A stretch of DNA of 64,000 nt from Tetracentron sinense (taxonomy: Eukaryota > Streptophyta > Magnoliopsida > Trochodendrales > Trochodendraceae), in assembly GCA_015143295.1 (NCBI GenBank), contig CM026562.1, positions 4,006,639-4,070,638 on the forward strand. Reading direction: 5' to 3'. Position numbers and translations under genes: made by a program. Below, one piece after another: positions 21,245-33,640 of this stretch (its first letter is position 1; the number at the start of each line of letters is the position of its first letter). The notes beneath the pieces were generated by a model. That model did not search any database, was not told where the DNA came from, and saw nothing but the letters and a program-made list of their open reading frames with translations.

Positions 21245-22195
21245 CTGCTTGCCTGTCGAACCTCTGCCCAAATTCCGGTTCAAATATAGCCTTGCCTGTC
21301 GAACCTCTGCCCAAATTCCGGTTCAAATATAGCCTCGCCTAGTCGAACCTCTGCCCAAATTCCGGTTCAAATATAGCCTCGCCTAGTCGAACCTCTGCCC
21401 AAATTCTGGTTCAAATATAGCCTCGCCTAGTCAAACCTCTGCCCAAATTCCGGTTCAAATATAGCCTTGCCTAGTCAAACCCCTGCCCAAATCCCGGTTC
21501 AAATATAGCCTCGCCTAGTCAAACCTCTGCCCAAATCTCGGTTAAAAACTAGCCTCGCCTAGTCAAACCTCTGCCCAAATCCCGGTTAAAAACTAGCGCT
21601 GCCTAGTCGAACCTCTGCCCAAAATCCCAGTTCAAAACTTGCCTTGCCTAGCCAAACCTCTGTCCGATTAAAGCCCTAGTTAAACCCAGTTAATCCCAGT
21701 CAACTCTAGTTAAATCTTAGTTAATCCCAGTTAAACCCAGTTAACCCTAGTTAACCCCAGTTAAACCCAGTTAATCCCAGTTAATCCCAGTTAAGCCCAG
21801 TTAATCCCAGTTAATCCCAGTTAAACCCAGTTAATCCCAGTTAATCCCAGTTAACCCTAGTTAACTCCAGTTAATCCTAGTTAAACCCAGTTAACCCTAG
21901 TTAATTCCAGTTAACTCTAGTTAAACTCTGATTAAGCCCTAGTTAACCCTAGGTAAACCCTAGTTAAACTCTAGTTAAACCCTGATTAAGCCCTAGTTAA
22001 CCCTAGGTAAACCCTAGTTAAACTCTAGTTAAACCCAATCTATTCAAACCCTCGTCAGAGCCTCAGTTCAAATCCCTACCTCGCCAGGCTCCTCAGCACG
22101 AGCTTAAAAGGCCACCTCGCTCCTCAGCACGAGCTTAAAAGGCCACATCGCTCCTCAGCACGAGCTTAAAAGGCCACCTCGCTCCTCAAATAGGA
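21245..22195 (+). repeat. Three tandem-repeat tracts in the LTR
   Basis: Tract 1 (about 21245-21660): about nine units of 44-45 bp with gaacctctgcccaaattccg. Tract 2 (about 21670-22035): a telomere-like minisatellite of 11-12-bp units, cccagttaatc and ccctagttaa. Tract 3 (about 22085-22195): units of 31 bp with ctcctcagcacgagcttaaa. All three recur in the distal LTR, with a unit-length difference in tract 2. Confidence 0.88.
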
Positions 22196-22704
22196 GCAAC
22201 AACCCTCAAACCTTTCAATCACCCGTAAACCAGTCCAATCAAATCAAACCATCAACTCCTTTCCGGAACTACGTGTGGCTTGATTCCACTAACTGTGGAT
22301 ACGTAGGCAACCCTGATCGGGTTCAGCTCTCCCTAGGATAGAATCCCTATTCCGTTTCTACTCTCTCCATCTCAATTCATGTATTTCATTTAATATTACA
22401 TTGCTCAGCATATAGATAAAATTGCAAGTTTCCTTATGCGGTTTCCTTTATTTGATTCAGACTTAGAGAGTAGGTAACCATCTCCGGATGGGAGTTTAGG
22501 GGTGCCTAACACCTTCCCCTAACTCAAATGAATCCCTTACCCTGACCTCTGATTTCCAGACTAAGCCTTATCCAACAATTTTAGGGACCTATTTCCCTCA
22601 GAACTAGATAGGTGGCGACTCTCTTTTCAATAACAATGAATCACTATTCCTTATCGGGATTTATCCTGATCGGGAAGGGAGGTTAAAATCCAGGTACTCA
22701 CAGC

Positions 22705-22722
22705 TGGCGACTCTGCTGGGGA
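22705..22722 (+). other. Primer-binding site of the Tat element
   Basis: tggcgactctgctgggga, two bases after the LTR. It ends in the complement of a tRNA CCA tail and fits a plant tRNA-Arg 3' end, the primer reported for Tat/Ogre elements. The tRNA identity is from memory. Confidence 0.8.
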
Positions 22723-23473
22723 CTCTGGTTTCGCAGACCAGTATTCAAACCAAAACCTAAGTCTCAATCAAATACCGGAAACCACATCAGAAATTTTCAG
22801 TTTCATCTATATGCTATTTCATTCATTATTATTAAAACCTCGGACATTTGTTTGCAAAACTTAGCAACATGCCTAGGGTTCCATTTTTATTCATTGCTTG
22901 ATTTTGATTGATGCATTCATATTCATTGCATAATAGAATAAAAACCATTCTCCTATCTAGCTGGATCCGGTAAGCTTACAATCGAGGGATGGTTATCCCC
23001 GATGCTGGAGCCCAAAGATCTGTGGAAAGTACTGGTTGTAGACCGAGAGATGGTTATCTCCGGTTAACGTAGCTGGTCTTTCCCACTTGCACCAATTATC
23101 CCTTTTCAGGTATGTTCTATACCGGGGAGTCGCATATACGGTCAAGTGCTCCTCAACCTTATAGTCAAAACCCTGCATACACCAGCATAAGCATGTAGAC
23201 CATAGCTTCTGTGTGGGCATAAACTAGTAGTTACCCGTCAGGAGGGACAACCTTATCCCTATTTTTGCTACTAGTTTAGGCCGCTCCTACATCATTTATT
23301 AGATATAGGGACACTCGTGTCCCTATACCTAAACCAATTTGGAGCTTGTGTAAGCCCTGCTTGATTCTTATTGTAAATTACTTCATTCTTGAAGGTTTTC
23401 CATGTTTTTATATACATATATATATACATTCATCTTAGGTTAGATATGTCTAAATTTTGTCCGCATCATGTAG
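22723..23473 (+). other. 5' untranslated leader of the Tat element
   Basis: Non-coding leader with two near-copies of a gatggttatcyccgrt segment (about 22988 and 23048). No domain. Confidence 0.6.
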
Positions 23474-25161
23474 ATGGCAGGTCCTTTACGTTCTCATAAC
23501 CTTGTCAATCTGCGGGAACGCCCAGGATGTGAATCTTCAGTATTATCAGTCATCTCCACCCTCACATCGGAGCAAAGAATGGTTTGGCAACAGGAGTACC
23601 ATCTGGGGTACACTCTAGAGCTAAGCAGAATAAATCCAGACTGGCGCCTTCTTCAAGCTGCCATCCATTGTTGGGACGAAAGGACGATGACCTTCCATTT
23701 CGGTAAACAGGAGTTGTGTCCAACCTTGGAAGAGATCAGTCACATTTCGGGTCTTAACTTAGGAGAAGATATTGTGTTTCCACAACACCAAGGGAATTAT
23801 AAGCGGACGCTGGCCAGGTTCCTCGAGGTAAGAGAAGACCAAGTGCTCAGAGGGGCAGAGGAGTCATATAGTAAATGCCCTTTGACCTACCTATTTTCCT
23901 TGTATGACCGGGACTGGGATTACACCGCCCCCAAAGTTAATGCGGGTAAATTAAATGCATTTACTTTGGCGGTAGTGGGTCAAGTCCTATTCCCCAAAGG
24001 GCCAAAACATATAGAGGCCGTATTATGCAACGTCATCAGGCAAGTCCAGGAAAGAGCTACCCTTGTCCCAATGTTACTGGCTGAGCTTCTTCGAGACATT
24101 TCGTTCTGTTCCAGTCATCAGAAGGGGGCCTTCAACAGTTGTATCGCTCTTCTACACATCTGGTTAGTTGAGCACATCCCGAGTATTGCATCGCCCCCCA
24201 CAAGGCCAATCCAGTTCAACAGCGTGGTTCTACAATTCTTGGTACAACGTCATAAGCCGGCTTCTACGAATGCAGAGCTTTACCTTGCTCACCTCCAAAC
24301 TTTGAAAGAGGATGACATCATATGGCGGCCACCTGGATGCCTAGACAGATTCAGCCGCGCCTTAGCACAGTTCGACGTACTTGTATCATTCTAGCCGGGC
24401 TTTCAGGATCAGCACCTTATGCACCTCTCCGCGTTCTCCGACAGTTGGGGTATGCCCAGTTCATCCCTACCTGGGAACCCATGCACGAAGACTTCATCGA
24501 CTTCAAGGGCACCTCAGAGCGTATGAGGCGGGAATTTGCATCAAGCTGGAGGCTCTCCCGCTGGCGGGAGGATGAAAATCTTGAATACTGTATGACTCCT
24601 CAGACGGTGGATGGCTATGATCAGTGGTTGATTTTAGAAGACCAGGCAAGCAGCATGCCAATACCCGTTGAGCTACCAACACCAGCGAGACCCCCGAGGC
24701 ATGGCACCATACCAATTGCAGCAACCACTCGACCTTGGGTGGACACATTTCTACATGCCAGCATGAGTATCAAAGCCGAGGAAAAGGAGATCGCAGTAGC
24801 AAAAGCCCGATTGGCAGCAAAAGAGCGGAAGGTGAAGAAGTATGTGCACAAAGTCCGACATGAGGTAGGCCGTTTGATGCAAGAGAAGATTCAGGCTGAG
24901 CATTTTGCAGCTTCCCTGCAAAAAGTGGTCAAGCACCAAGCCAGGAGCAAGAAAGGTCTCAAGACTCGTCTCCAATTTGCACAAGAGCAGCTAGACATAG
25001 CCAGCGATGAGCTCAGTACCAAGATACGCCAGTATGTTCAGGGAACTCAGAATGCAGCAGAGACGATTGATATGCTGGAGGTTCACATCGAGGCCCTGAA
25101 TCAGCAAATCATGCAGCTCGAGGGCGAGCCCCTACCACTGGAGTTTGACATTCCTCTTTGA
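23474..25161 (+). mobile_element. Extra 5' ORF of the Tat element (DUF7745-like plus coiled coil)
   Basis: The first part resembles the plant mobile-domain-like protein found upstream of gag in Tat/Ogre elements: LLQAAIHCWDERTMTFHFG then CPTLEEISHISGL, and a VPMLLAELLRDI helix. The second part ends in a long Lys/Glu/Gln-rich coiled coil (KEIAVAKARLAAKERKVKK, then a heptad-like stretch to the end). Its function in the element is unknown. The region is broken about once. Confidence 0.7.
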
Positions 25162-25315
25162 AGGACCTGCTTAGGGTCATGGTCATGCACTCCATATGTT
25201 TTAAAAGCACTTTTGTTATGTACATAAACTAGTTCTTTTTTGAGTATGTAAGACACTTTTTGATAAAGTGCAGTTACATCTTGTATATAAACTACTGTAT
25301 GAATAAAAACTCTTC

Positions 25316-26809
25316 TTGTCTCTCATAATGCGTCTTCATTATCAGTCATTTGTCGTATCTATCATGCGTCAACATATGACTCGATCTGTAACCGCAGCTC
25401 TCGCACGAGAAGCTCTTGCACAAGCTGCTACCCCAGGAAGTTCATCAGAAGTCGAGATGAATCAAGGCGAATTCCTAGACCCTCAGGATCTAGAAGAGGA
25501 AACAACCCGCAACACCCAGGACATCATGGAAATCAAAGGCTCGATACATGATATCTTGGAAGCTCTTAGAACTCTCAATGCTACACGAACAAATGACCAA
25601 CCTAGCTCGTCTGTTCCGCCAAATCAATCTGATCCATCTCCCCCTCTACTAAACCAAGCAAACAAGATTCACCTCAAAGTTCAACCAGAATCCTCTTTCA
25701 ACCCTAAACTAGACTTGGATGTTGATCAACATGACCAAGGTGAGGGAGAGATAAATCGACCCATATACTCTTTAGGACCACAGGTTCCTAATGCATCGGA
25801 TCCCTCTTCTCTTTTCAAAGATCAGTTTCAAGAGATGCAAGAAGAAATCAAAAAATTGAAGGCAGTACAAGATACTCCAGGTAAAGAGTTTGCGGACTTG
25901 GATTTCTATTCTAAGGTTGTAGTCCCCAAAAATTTTAAGATGCCCGATTTTGAGAAATATGATGGGAAGGGATGCCCTCATACCCACCTTCGGCTTTACT
26001 ATACAGACATGTTGGAACATGGGGACAATGGCCCTCTGCTAATTCGGTGCTTTCAAAAGAGTCTGAAGGGGGCAGCCCTTGTATGGTTCACTTCCCTTGA
26101 TATGGGACAATTCAAAACTTGGAAGGATCTAATCAGCGCATTCCTTAAGCAGTTTTCATTTAACATGGAGTTGCTACCTCATAAGGGAGATTTAGAACAA
26201 ATGACTCAGAAGAGTGATGAGTCATTCATGGAATATGCAGCCAGGTGGAGAGAGATGGCATCCAGGATGAAGATATCTCTGCCGGATGAAGAACTCATAG
26301 CTACATTCTTGGCAACACTCAGGCCACCTTATTCAACTCTCATGATAGCTCTACCAGCTACGGACTTTCCTAGTATTGCCAAGAGTGGAGTTAGAATTGA
26401 GACTGCTATTCGAAATGGCACCATTACTACCAATTTCAGTCAGTCGGCCACTCAGCAGCCAAGCACCAGTAACCGGAATATTTTCAGGAAAGATCAGAAG
26501 AAGAAAGAAGGAGAGGTACAAATGGTAGCACCAGTAGCACCAGCGGTGCCAGTACGGTTGCCCATAAATGCAACGCAACCACAGCCAGTAGCCCCGGCTC
26601 AGCCTAGTAACCTACCCCGCACTTTTGCACCTCAGCAAGTGCGAACACCGCCCAGAACTTTCACCCCTCTACCTTATCCTCTCAGCCAGCTGTTACCATT
26701 CCTTATACAAAAGGGAGTACTTTCACCCAGACCCCCAATGCCAGTACCCACTAACCCGGCAGCCAACTTTCATATGGACCAGCATTGCGCTTTCCATCAA
26801 GGTCCTTGA
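25316..26809 (+). mobile_element. gag region of the Tat element
   Basis: Open frame of 497 codons. The central capsid-like retrotrans_gag domain runs about residues 195-365: MPDFEKYDGKGCPHTHLRLY, then LKGAALVWFTSLD and ESFMEYAARWREMA. It is preceded by an acidic, Gln-rich N-terminus and followed by a Pro/Ala/Gln-rich tail. It would form the element's particle shell. The start at 25316 is only the first methionine of the open frame; the true start may lie further in. Confidence 0.85.
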
Positions 26810-26833
26810 CACCTTACTGATAGATGCTTTACT

Positions 26834-28669
26834 TTGAAGCATGCAATTCAAGATCTCCTCGACCAGAAAAAGATCGAGTTATCCCCAGGAAACACAAGCA
26901 TTATTCAAGCCCCTTTACCACCTCACAATCAGCAAGTTAATTTCTTAGAGGAAGCAGAACCCTGTGTAGGTATGATTAACCCTTTTACCTCACCTATCAC
27001 AGAATCTCCAATTCAAATCCCTTCTGATCTTCCAGTCCAAGAAGAAGTCACTTACCTGATACCATGCCCGGCCAATTGGCCACTGGCCCAGTCGACCTCA
27101 TCAGCTAGTCCCTTAATTATCCCTTTCATCCCCCCACCGGTCTATAACCTAGATCAAGTACCATATATCTACCCATCCACTTCCTACCCAACTGAGCCGG
27201 GGAGCATCGACATTGCAAGCCTCACCAGGTCTGGCAGATTGTATCCACAAAATCCTTCTGTAAATATGCCAGAAGGGAGCAAAGGGAAAGAAAAGGTAGT
27301 TGACCTGGAGAAAGAGAGAGAGGATTCAGAAGCCTTGTTAAAAGCCATTCAGAAGGCCGAAGAATATCATGTTGCTCAACAGCTCAGTAAAATCCCAGCT
27401 CAAATCTCTATAATGGGGTTGTTATTAACTTCTGACCACCATCGGAAACAATTGGTCAAAGTTTTCAATAATGCCCACGTCACTCCAGATATCACTCCAG
27501 AAAAGTTGGGACAACTAGTGGGGCAAGTGCTAGAACCAAAAGTCATATCATTTACTGAGGGAGAAATTCCTGAGGAGGACACATCTCATACCAGGGCACT
27601 ATATATTGCAGTGGTTTGCAGGGAGAAACATCTTTCTTCAGTCTTGATTGACAATGGCTCAGGATTGAATGTTTGTACTTTGAACACGTTGCGGAGCATT
27701 GGTATGGATTTGAGCCATGTGAGTAAAAGGCCTATGACGATTCGGGCATTTGATAATTCGACACGGCAGAACCTCGGTGACGTCAATTTGAATGTTACTA
27801 TCGGCCCGGTAGATTTTCTCATTGATTTCCAAGTAGTAGATGTCCCGGCATCCTTCACTTTACTCCTCGGAAGACCATGGATCCATATGGCCAAGGCAGT
27901 ACCATCCACTCTACATCAGAGAATAAAGTTTATCCAAGGGGACCAGCTGATCGTCATCCCCTCAGAAAGTTTGTTTTACTCCATTTTGGAGGTTCAAGAG
28001 GAAAGGCTAAGGCCCATGTTTGTAACTCAGCAGTTTGAGGAAGTAAGTTGTATTACACAGATTGAAGTCAGAGAAAAGAATGCTAGACAGATTCCTCCCA
28101 AATACAAGATGATGGCAAGAATGGGATATCGACCCGGTCAGGGTCTGGGAGTCCGGCATCAAGGTATAAGGAAGATCATCACTCCGTCTCGTTACACCCC
28201 GCGGTTCGGGATAGGCTACAAGCCGACATTGAAGGACTATATGGAGCAGCTCACGCCGAAGAGAGGAGGGGCAGAAATCCAGAAATACCTGCACCATCTT
28301 ACCACTTCCCAAGCTAGCAGTCCCATATCCGACCCGATACCAGAACTCGCCATCTCACCCATGCCCAAAACCATGGAACCTTCGAACCCAACCTTTCGTG
28401 TATTAAATGAGAGTTCTATGAGCATCCAGGATGAGGAGCTAATGGGAATAGAGCACCTATTTGAAGAAATGGCGATAGAGGAAGCGGCCCCAGAAATAGG
28501 AGAAGATCAAGAGGAAGCTCTGTCCGAGTATGCCGAAGCCGAGGTGTTCACTATCTCAGAAGATAAGAAGGAGACAACCAGTCTTTCACCTCCAAGATCG
28601 TGGTGGACCGAGCCCATCACCCTGGAAGCAGCCAAAGGAAGAGCGGAGATTGTCAAGAAGGTCGGTTGA
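26834..28669 (+). mobile_element. gag C-terminus, aspartic protease and G-patch of the Tat element
   Basis: The N-terminal part is a Pro-rich linker continuing gag-like sequence. A retropepsin-like domain follows (about residues 255-365): SVLIDNGSGLNVC with a DNG active-site motif in place of the common DTG/DSG, and LLLGRPWIH. It is followed by a G-patch motif (about 425-455): MARMGYRPGQGLGVRHQG. The C-terminus is acidic. The protease would cut the polyprotein. G-patch motifs next to the protease are known in some retroviruses and in plant gypsy annotations. Confidence 0.82.
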
Positions 28670-28762
28670 AGCCTTGTCAAGTCATACCATTTTTTTGTCA
28701 GCCACAGTGGCTGAAGAGTCTGTAAAAATTACTTTCAGTCGAGTCTTGTAAAAATCTTTTGA

Positions 28763-28799
<37 letters not shown>

Positions 28800-29013
28800 T
28801 GTTACTTCTCTGAAAAAATCTCAATATACCTTTTGCGTGGCTTATGATGGTATGATCTAAGACTCCCCACGAGCACTAGTGATCAGAAGCCTCCCAAAGT
28901 TTTCCTTCTCATTTCTTTGAGTATGCCCAAAAACTTCAAACAAATACTAAATTAAAATCATTGAACAGGGAATTGCTCAAACCACAACTAATCAATCAAT
29001 CGAGCTTGAACTC
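28670..29013 (+). other. Probable family-type intron/spacer between protease and RT
   Basis: A non-coding gap of about 340 bp with a TA microsatellite (about 28766-28797) lies between protease and RT. It ends in a pyrimidine-containing stretch and ttgaacag followed by the start of the pol frame, which resembles a 3' splice site. Ogre-type elements are known to splice an intron at this place. The exact ends cannot be fixed by eye. Confidence 0.5.
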
Positions 29014-32000
29014 TTGGAAGTAGAATCTGATGAAGAGCAGGAAGAGGAACCTCCCAAAGAGATCCTTGACTTTTTAGAGCAAAGCGAGAGGGAAACAGAA
29101 CCTAGTGTTGAGGATTCTGAGACTATAAATCTTGGATCTGATGACGACCCTAAGTACGTGAAAATCGGCACTTCGCTGGGTCTTGAGCAGAGGACCACCA
29201 TGATCGAATTTCTCCATGAATATCAAGATGTATTTGCTTGGTCTTATGAAGATATGCCCGGGCTCGATACAAATCTGGTAGTTCACAGACTACCCTTGCA
29301 TCCAGATATGAAGCCGGTTCGTCAAAAACTCAGAAGAATGAGACCTGAATGGTCACAGAAGGTTAAAGAAGAAGTCGAAAAACAAATCAATGCTGGATTC
29401 CTGGTAGTAGCATCATATACTGATTGGCTTGCCAACATCGTACCAGTACCAAAAAAGGACGGAAAAGTTAGAATGTGTGTTGATTACAGGAATTTGAACA
29501 AAGCTAGTCCTAAAGATAATTTTTCCCTTCCACACATTGATGTATTGGTAGATAATACGGCATGCCATGAAACGCTTTCATTCATGGATGGATTCTCAGG
29601 ATATAACCAGATTAAGATGGCTGAAGAAGATATGGACAAGACTGCATTCATCACTCCATGGGGTACTTTCTGCTATTGGGTGATGCCGTTTGGACTCAAG
29701 AACGCTGGGGCAACCTATCAGAGAGCTATGGTCGAGTTGTTTCATGACATGATCCATAAGGAGGCCGAAGTTTATGTGGATGACATGATTGTCAAATCCC
29801 TAAAGGCTGAAGATCATCCGACTAATCTAAGGAAATTCTGTAATAGACTCAGAAAATTTGGCTTAAAATTAAACCCTGCCAAGTGTGTCTTTGGCACCAC
29901 TTCTGGAAAGCTCTTGGGATTTATTGTAAGTAGAAGAGGCATCGAAATTGACCCTTCAAAAGCAAAAGCTATTATTGACATGCCTACACCACAAACTGAG
30001 AAGGAGGTTCGAGGTTTTCTTGGCAGAATTCAGTATATCAGTAGATTCATAGCGCAACTCACTCCAATCTGCGAACCTATATTTAAACTTCTCAGGAAGA
30101 ATGTACCCACAGTCTGGTCGGAAGAATGTCAACAGGCTTTCGACAAAATAAAGAAGTACCTTCTGACACCCCCAGTTTTGGTTCCACCAACACTCGGCCG
30201 ACCATTACTATTGTATATTTCGGTACAGCAAACCTCCATGGGGTGCATTTTAGCTCAACACGATGATTCTGGTAGAAAAGAGCAAGCGATTTACTACATT
30301 AGTAAACGACTTCTGGAATACGAAGAAAGATACAGTCTGTTGGAGAAAACTTGCTTGGCTTTAGTTTGGGCTTCTCAGCGTCTCAGGCATTACCTTTTGG
30401 CATACCCTGTAATTCTGATCTCCCGGATGGATCCCTTGAAATATCTCTTGGAAAAGCCAACAACTATAGGGAGAATAGCCCGTTGGTTGATGATGCTTTC
30501 AGAATTTGATATCACTTATATGACTCAGAAGTCGATCAAAGGACAAGCGATTGCCGATCACCTGGCCTATAATCCGTCATATGACTATATCTCAGTGCAC
30601 GATCAATTTCCAGACGAAGCCGTTCTCTTTACAGAAGGAGAAGAGCTAGAGCCGTTCGACTGGGAGTTATATTTCGATAGGGCAGCAAACAGTCAAGGTA
30701 GAGGAGCAGGAGCAGTATTGATTTCGCCATCCGGGGCTCACTTTCCAATAGCAGTCAAGCTAAAATTTGAATGCTCAAACAATGCTGCAGAATATGAAGC
30801 TTGTATAGCTGGCTTGAGAGAAGCTTTTGACATGGGCATAGAAGAAGTGGATGTATATGGTGATTCGTCGCTAGTAGTCTACCATGCAAATGAATCTTGG
30901 GCCATCAAAGAGGCCAGGCTGATTCCCTATTTGGCATGTCTGAAGGTGTTAATTACAAAGTTCAGGAGGATCACTTTCTGTCACAGACCAAGGTCCCATA
31001 ATCGATTTGCAGACGCACTAGCCACGCTAGCCTCAATGATTCAAATCCCAGGAGGTATTGATATAAGACTAATCGAGATCTTGCAGCAAGACAGACCAGC
31101 TTACTGTTTCGAGATAGAAGAACAATCAGTTGAAAAGCCTTGGTACACCGAGATCAAGCAATATTTAACCGAAGGAACCTTCCCTTTAGAAGCTACCAAG
31201 ACTGACAGGAGAGCACTCAGGCGGTTAGCTATTCAGTTTGTTCTCTCTGCAGGGATTTTGTACAAAAGATCACCAAACCTGGTATGGTTACGGTGCTTAG
31301 ATGCATCAGAGGCCTCTAAAGTCGTGGAAGAAGTTCATGGGGGAGTCTGTGGGCCACACATGAATGGATTGATGCTGTCCAAGAAAATTCTGAGACTGGG
31401 TTACTATTGGACGACTATGGAATCAGATTGCTGCAAGCACGTACAGAGATGCTACCAGTGTCAGATCTATGCCAATCGTATTAATGCACCACCTGTCGAA
31501 TTGCATAATCTCACTGCACCATGGCCATTCTCGGCCTGGGGCATAGATGTCATCGGCCCAATCACACCTAAAGCATCTAATGGTCATCGATTTATTCTAG
31601 TAGCCATCGATTACTTCACTAAATGGGTCGAAGCTACTTCCTATGCTAATGTCACAGCTATAGCAGTTCAAAAGTTCTTGAAGAGAGACATCATTTGTAG
31701 ATACGGTGTGCCGTATGAGATTGTCACTGATAATGCTCTCAATTTTCGCAACAAAGGGATGGTAGAGTTGTGTGAGAAGTTCAAAATCCAGCATCATAAT
31801 TCTACTCCTTACAGGCCACAAACGAATGGTGCGGTCGAAGCGGCCAACAAAAACATGAAGAGAATAGTTGAAAAGATGGTAACCAAATATTCTGCATGGC
31901 ATGAGACGCTTCCTTATGCGCTTATGGCCTACAGAACATCTATCCGCATTTCGACTGGGGCAACACCATTCTCATTAGCTTATGGGATGGAAGCAGTGTT

Positions 32001-32388
32001 ACCAATTGAGGTAGAAATTCCTTCCCTGAGAATCCTGGTAGAAGCAGAGTTGGAAGAGGCAGAATGGATCCAAGCAAGGTACGAGCAACTTAATCTGATT
32101 GAGGAAAAACGACTCAAGGCCATTAGTCATTCGCAAGCCTATCAGAGGCGTATGGCGCGAGCATTTAACAAGAAAGTCCGGCCTCGAGACTTCGAAGTAG
32201 GAGACCTTGTGCTCCGGAAGATACTACCCAATCGTCCAGATCCGAGAGGGAAATTTTGCCCCACTTACGAAGGTTCATACATTGTTCGTGAAAAGTTTTC
32301 TGGCGGTGCCCTTCGTTTGGGACATATGGACGGCGAAGACCTCCCAGAGCCAATCAACATGGATCGGGTCAAAAAGTACTATGCTTGA
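29014..32388 (+). mobile_element. pol of the Tat element (RT, RNase H, second RNase H, integrase)
   Basis: Open frame of 1124 codons. RT: VPVPKKDGKVRMCVDYRNLN, then FMDGFSGYNQIKM, the MPFGLKNAGATYQ motif and YVDDMI catalytic motif (about residues 145-320). First RNase H: about 390-500 (CILAQHDDSG, AIYYISKRL). Second, archaeal-type RNase H: about 545-675 (WELYFDRAANSQGRGAGAVL, NNAAEYEACIAGL, ADALATLASM), diagnostic of the Tat lineage. Integrase: an HHCC-type zinc region (about 770-820), then GIDVIGPI, TDNALNF and PQTNGAVEAANK (about 840-955), and a C-terminal RDFEVGDLVLRK segment. The frame is long and looks whole. Confidence 0.93.
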
Positions 32389-33387
32389 AAGCTTGCTTAG
32401 AAGTTGTCTGTACTCTTAACTAATTTGGGAAATGATAGGAGGCCATGTTGGCACATCATTCAACCTCATCTTTTGTAACCTTTCCAAATATTATCTATGA
32501 AATTCGCTAGTATGCCCTTCGAGCCTTACAAGCCTTTCTTTCATTACACTTTCATACCGGGGCACCCCTGTGAGTTGAACTACGTCATGACCTGATCCTG
32601 CAAAGGGTACGTAGGCAGCCTGAGAAACAGGCGCGGTCAAAAATAATCACCCAATTGAGCAAAAAAAATAGCCTTCATAAAAAATAAATAAATAAATAAA
32701 TAAATAAAAAAAAAAAGGAAAAGGCAAAAGTTGGTAAAAAGAGGCGCTCAAGGGAAAAATGAGAAAAGGGTGCCCTAAAAATTTCGGACCCCTAGGCCTA
32801 CGTTTCGTCCTACCTCAAGTCCTCTTAGATCCCCTAAAGGTTAAGAGTGCAGACAATGGAATAAATGAGTACTCGAGCAAGATACAAGTACCTACAAGGC
32901 AATGATGGGAGGAAAGAACAAAATCGCAGGCTCAATGGAAACCAGAAATGGCATTGACGCGCAAAATTATGTGATCCCAGACCTAATATCGTTATTAGGG
33001 GCAAAAAAGGGAGGAAATCATTACCAACTTCGCAGGCATGAGTGAAAACCAGAAATGGCCTCATGCGCAAAAATTATGCGACCCCTAGACTTGGTCATTC
33101 CAAGGGCAAAAAAGGGAAAAGTTGAGATAAGATTCAAGCGGAATCTCCGGCAAAAGGAGTTACCTCAAGTTCCAGAAGAGTATGAATCTTACCGGTCCCA
33201 GTAATCCATCTTTGGGTTCAGAGAAATTTGTCACCACCAGGGTCCAAAGCTCTTGGTACAGCGAGCAACGATTCAACGAATGGTGGGGAAGTCAAAGCTG
33301 GTTTCTACTACTTTGAGCAATGTTTCTAAGTAGGTCAGGACCTCTTGTCATTATGTTTTACTTCTTCAAGAGTAAGGGTTTGACTTG

Positions 33388-33419
<32 letters not shown>

Positions 33420-33640
33420 ATAATAATAATAATAACAATAACAAACAAACAAACTTTTTTTGATTTGGTTAGATCGACCTTATCTTGACAATCGCTCAAA
33501 GCATCAACAAAGTCTGATTCAGCCTCGATTCGAAGCAGCAGCCCGAGCAAGCGTGAGAACATCCCCAGTTTCACACCTTCAAATTTCAATCTTCTGCCAA
33601 CATTTCAAAATCGATCACTCATATGAGGAGGCGAAAAGCA
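32389..33640 (+). other. Element 3' untranslated region, proximal part
   Basis: Non-coding. It has A-rich tracts (taaa repeats at about 32682-32714; about 30 A's at about 33388-33417 then ataataat) and two similar copies of an 'aaccagaaatggc...gcgcaaaattatg' segment (about 32940 and 33045). Confidence 0.7.

Larger units (their letters stand above)
18848..22702. repeat. Long direct repeat, first copy (5' flank plus Tat LTR)
   Basis: This 3855-bp interval (1414 bp of flank and the whole 2441-bp LTR) recurs at 35335-39181 (3847 bp) with very few substitutions. The flank part of the second copy is 15 bp shorter, mostly through isolated one-base gaps. See the finding on its possible origin. Confidence 0.9.
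20262..22702 (+). mobile_element. 5' LTR of the Tat element
   Basis: It runs from tgtaagcacccc to aggtactcaca (TG...CA), 2441 bp. U3 has three near-identical GC-capped palindromes shortly before a TATA box. R/U5 holds three different tandem-repeat tracts (about 21245-21660, 21670-22035 and 22085-22195). The PBS begins two bases after it. Confidence 0.92.
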
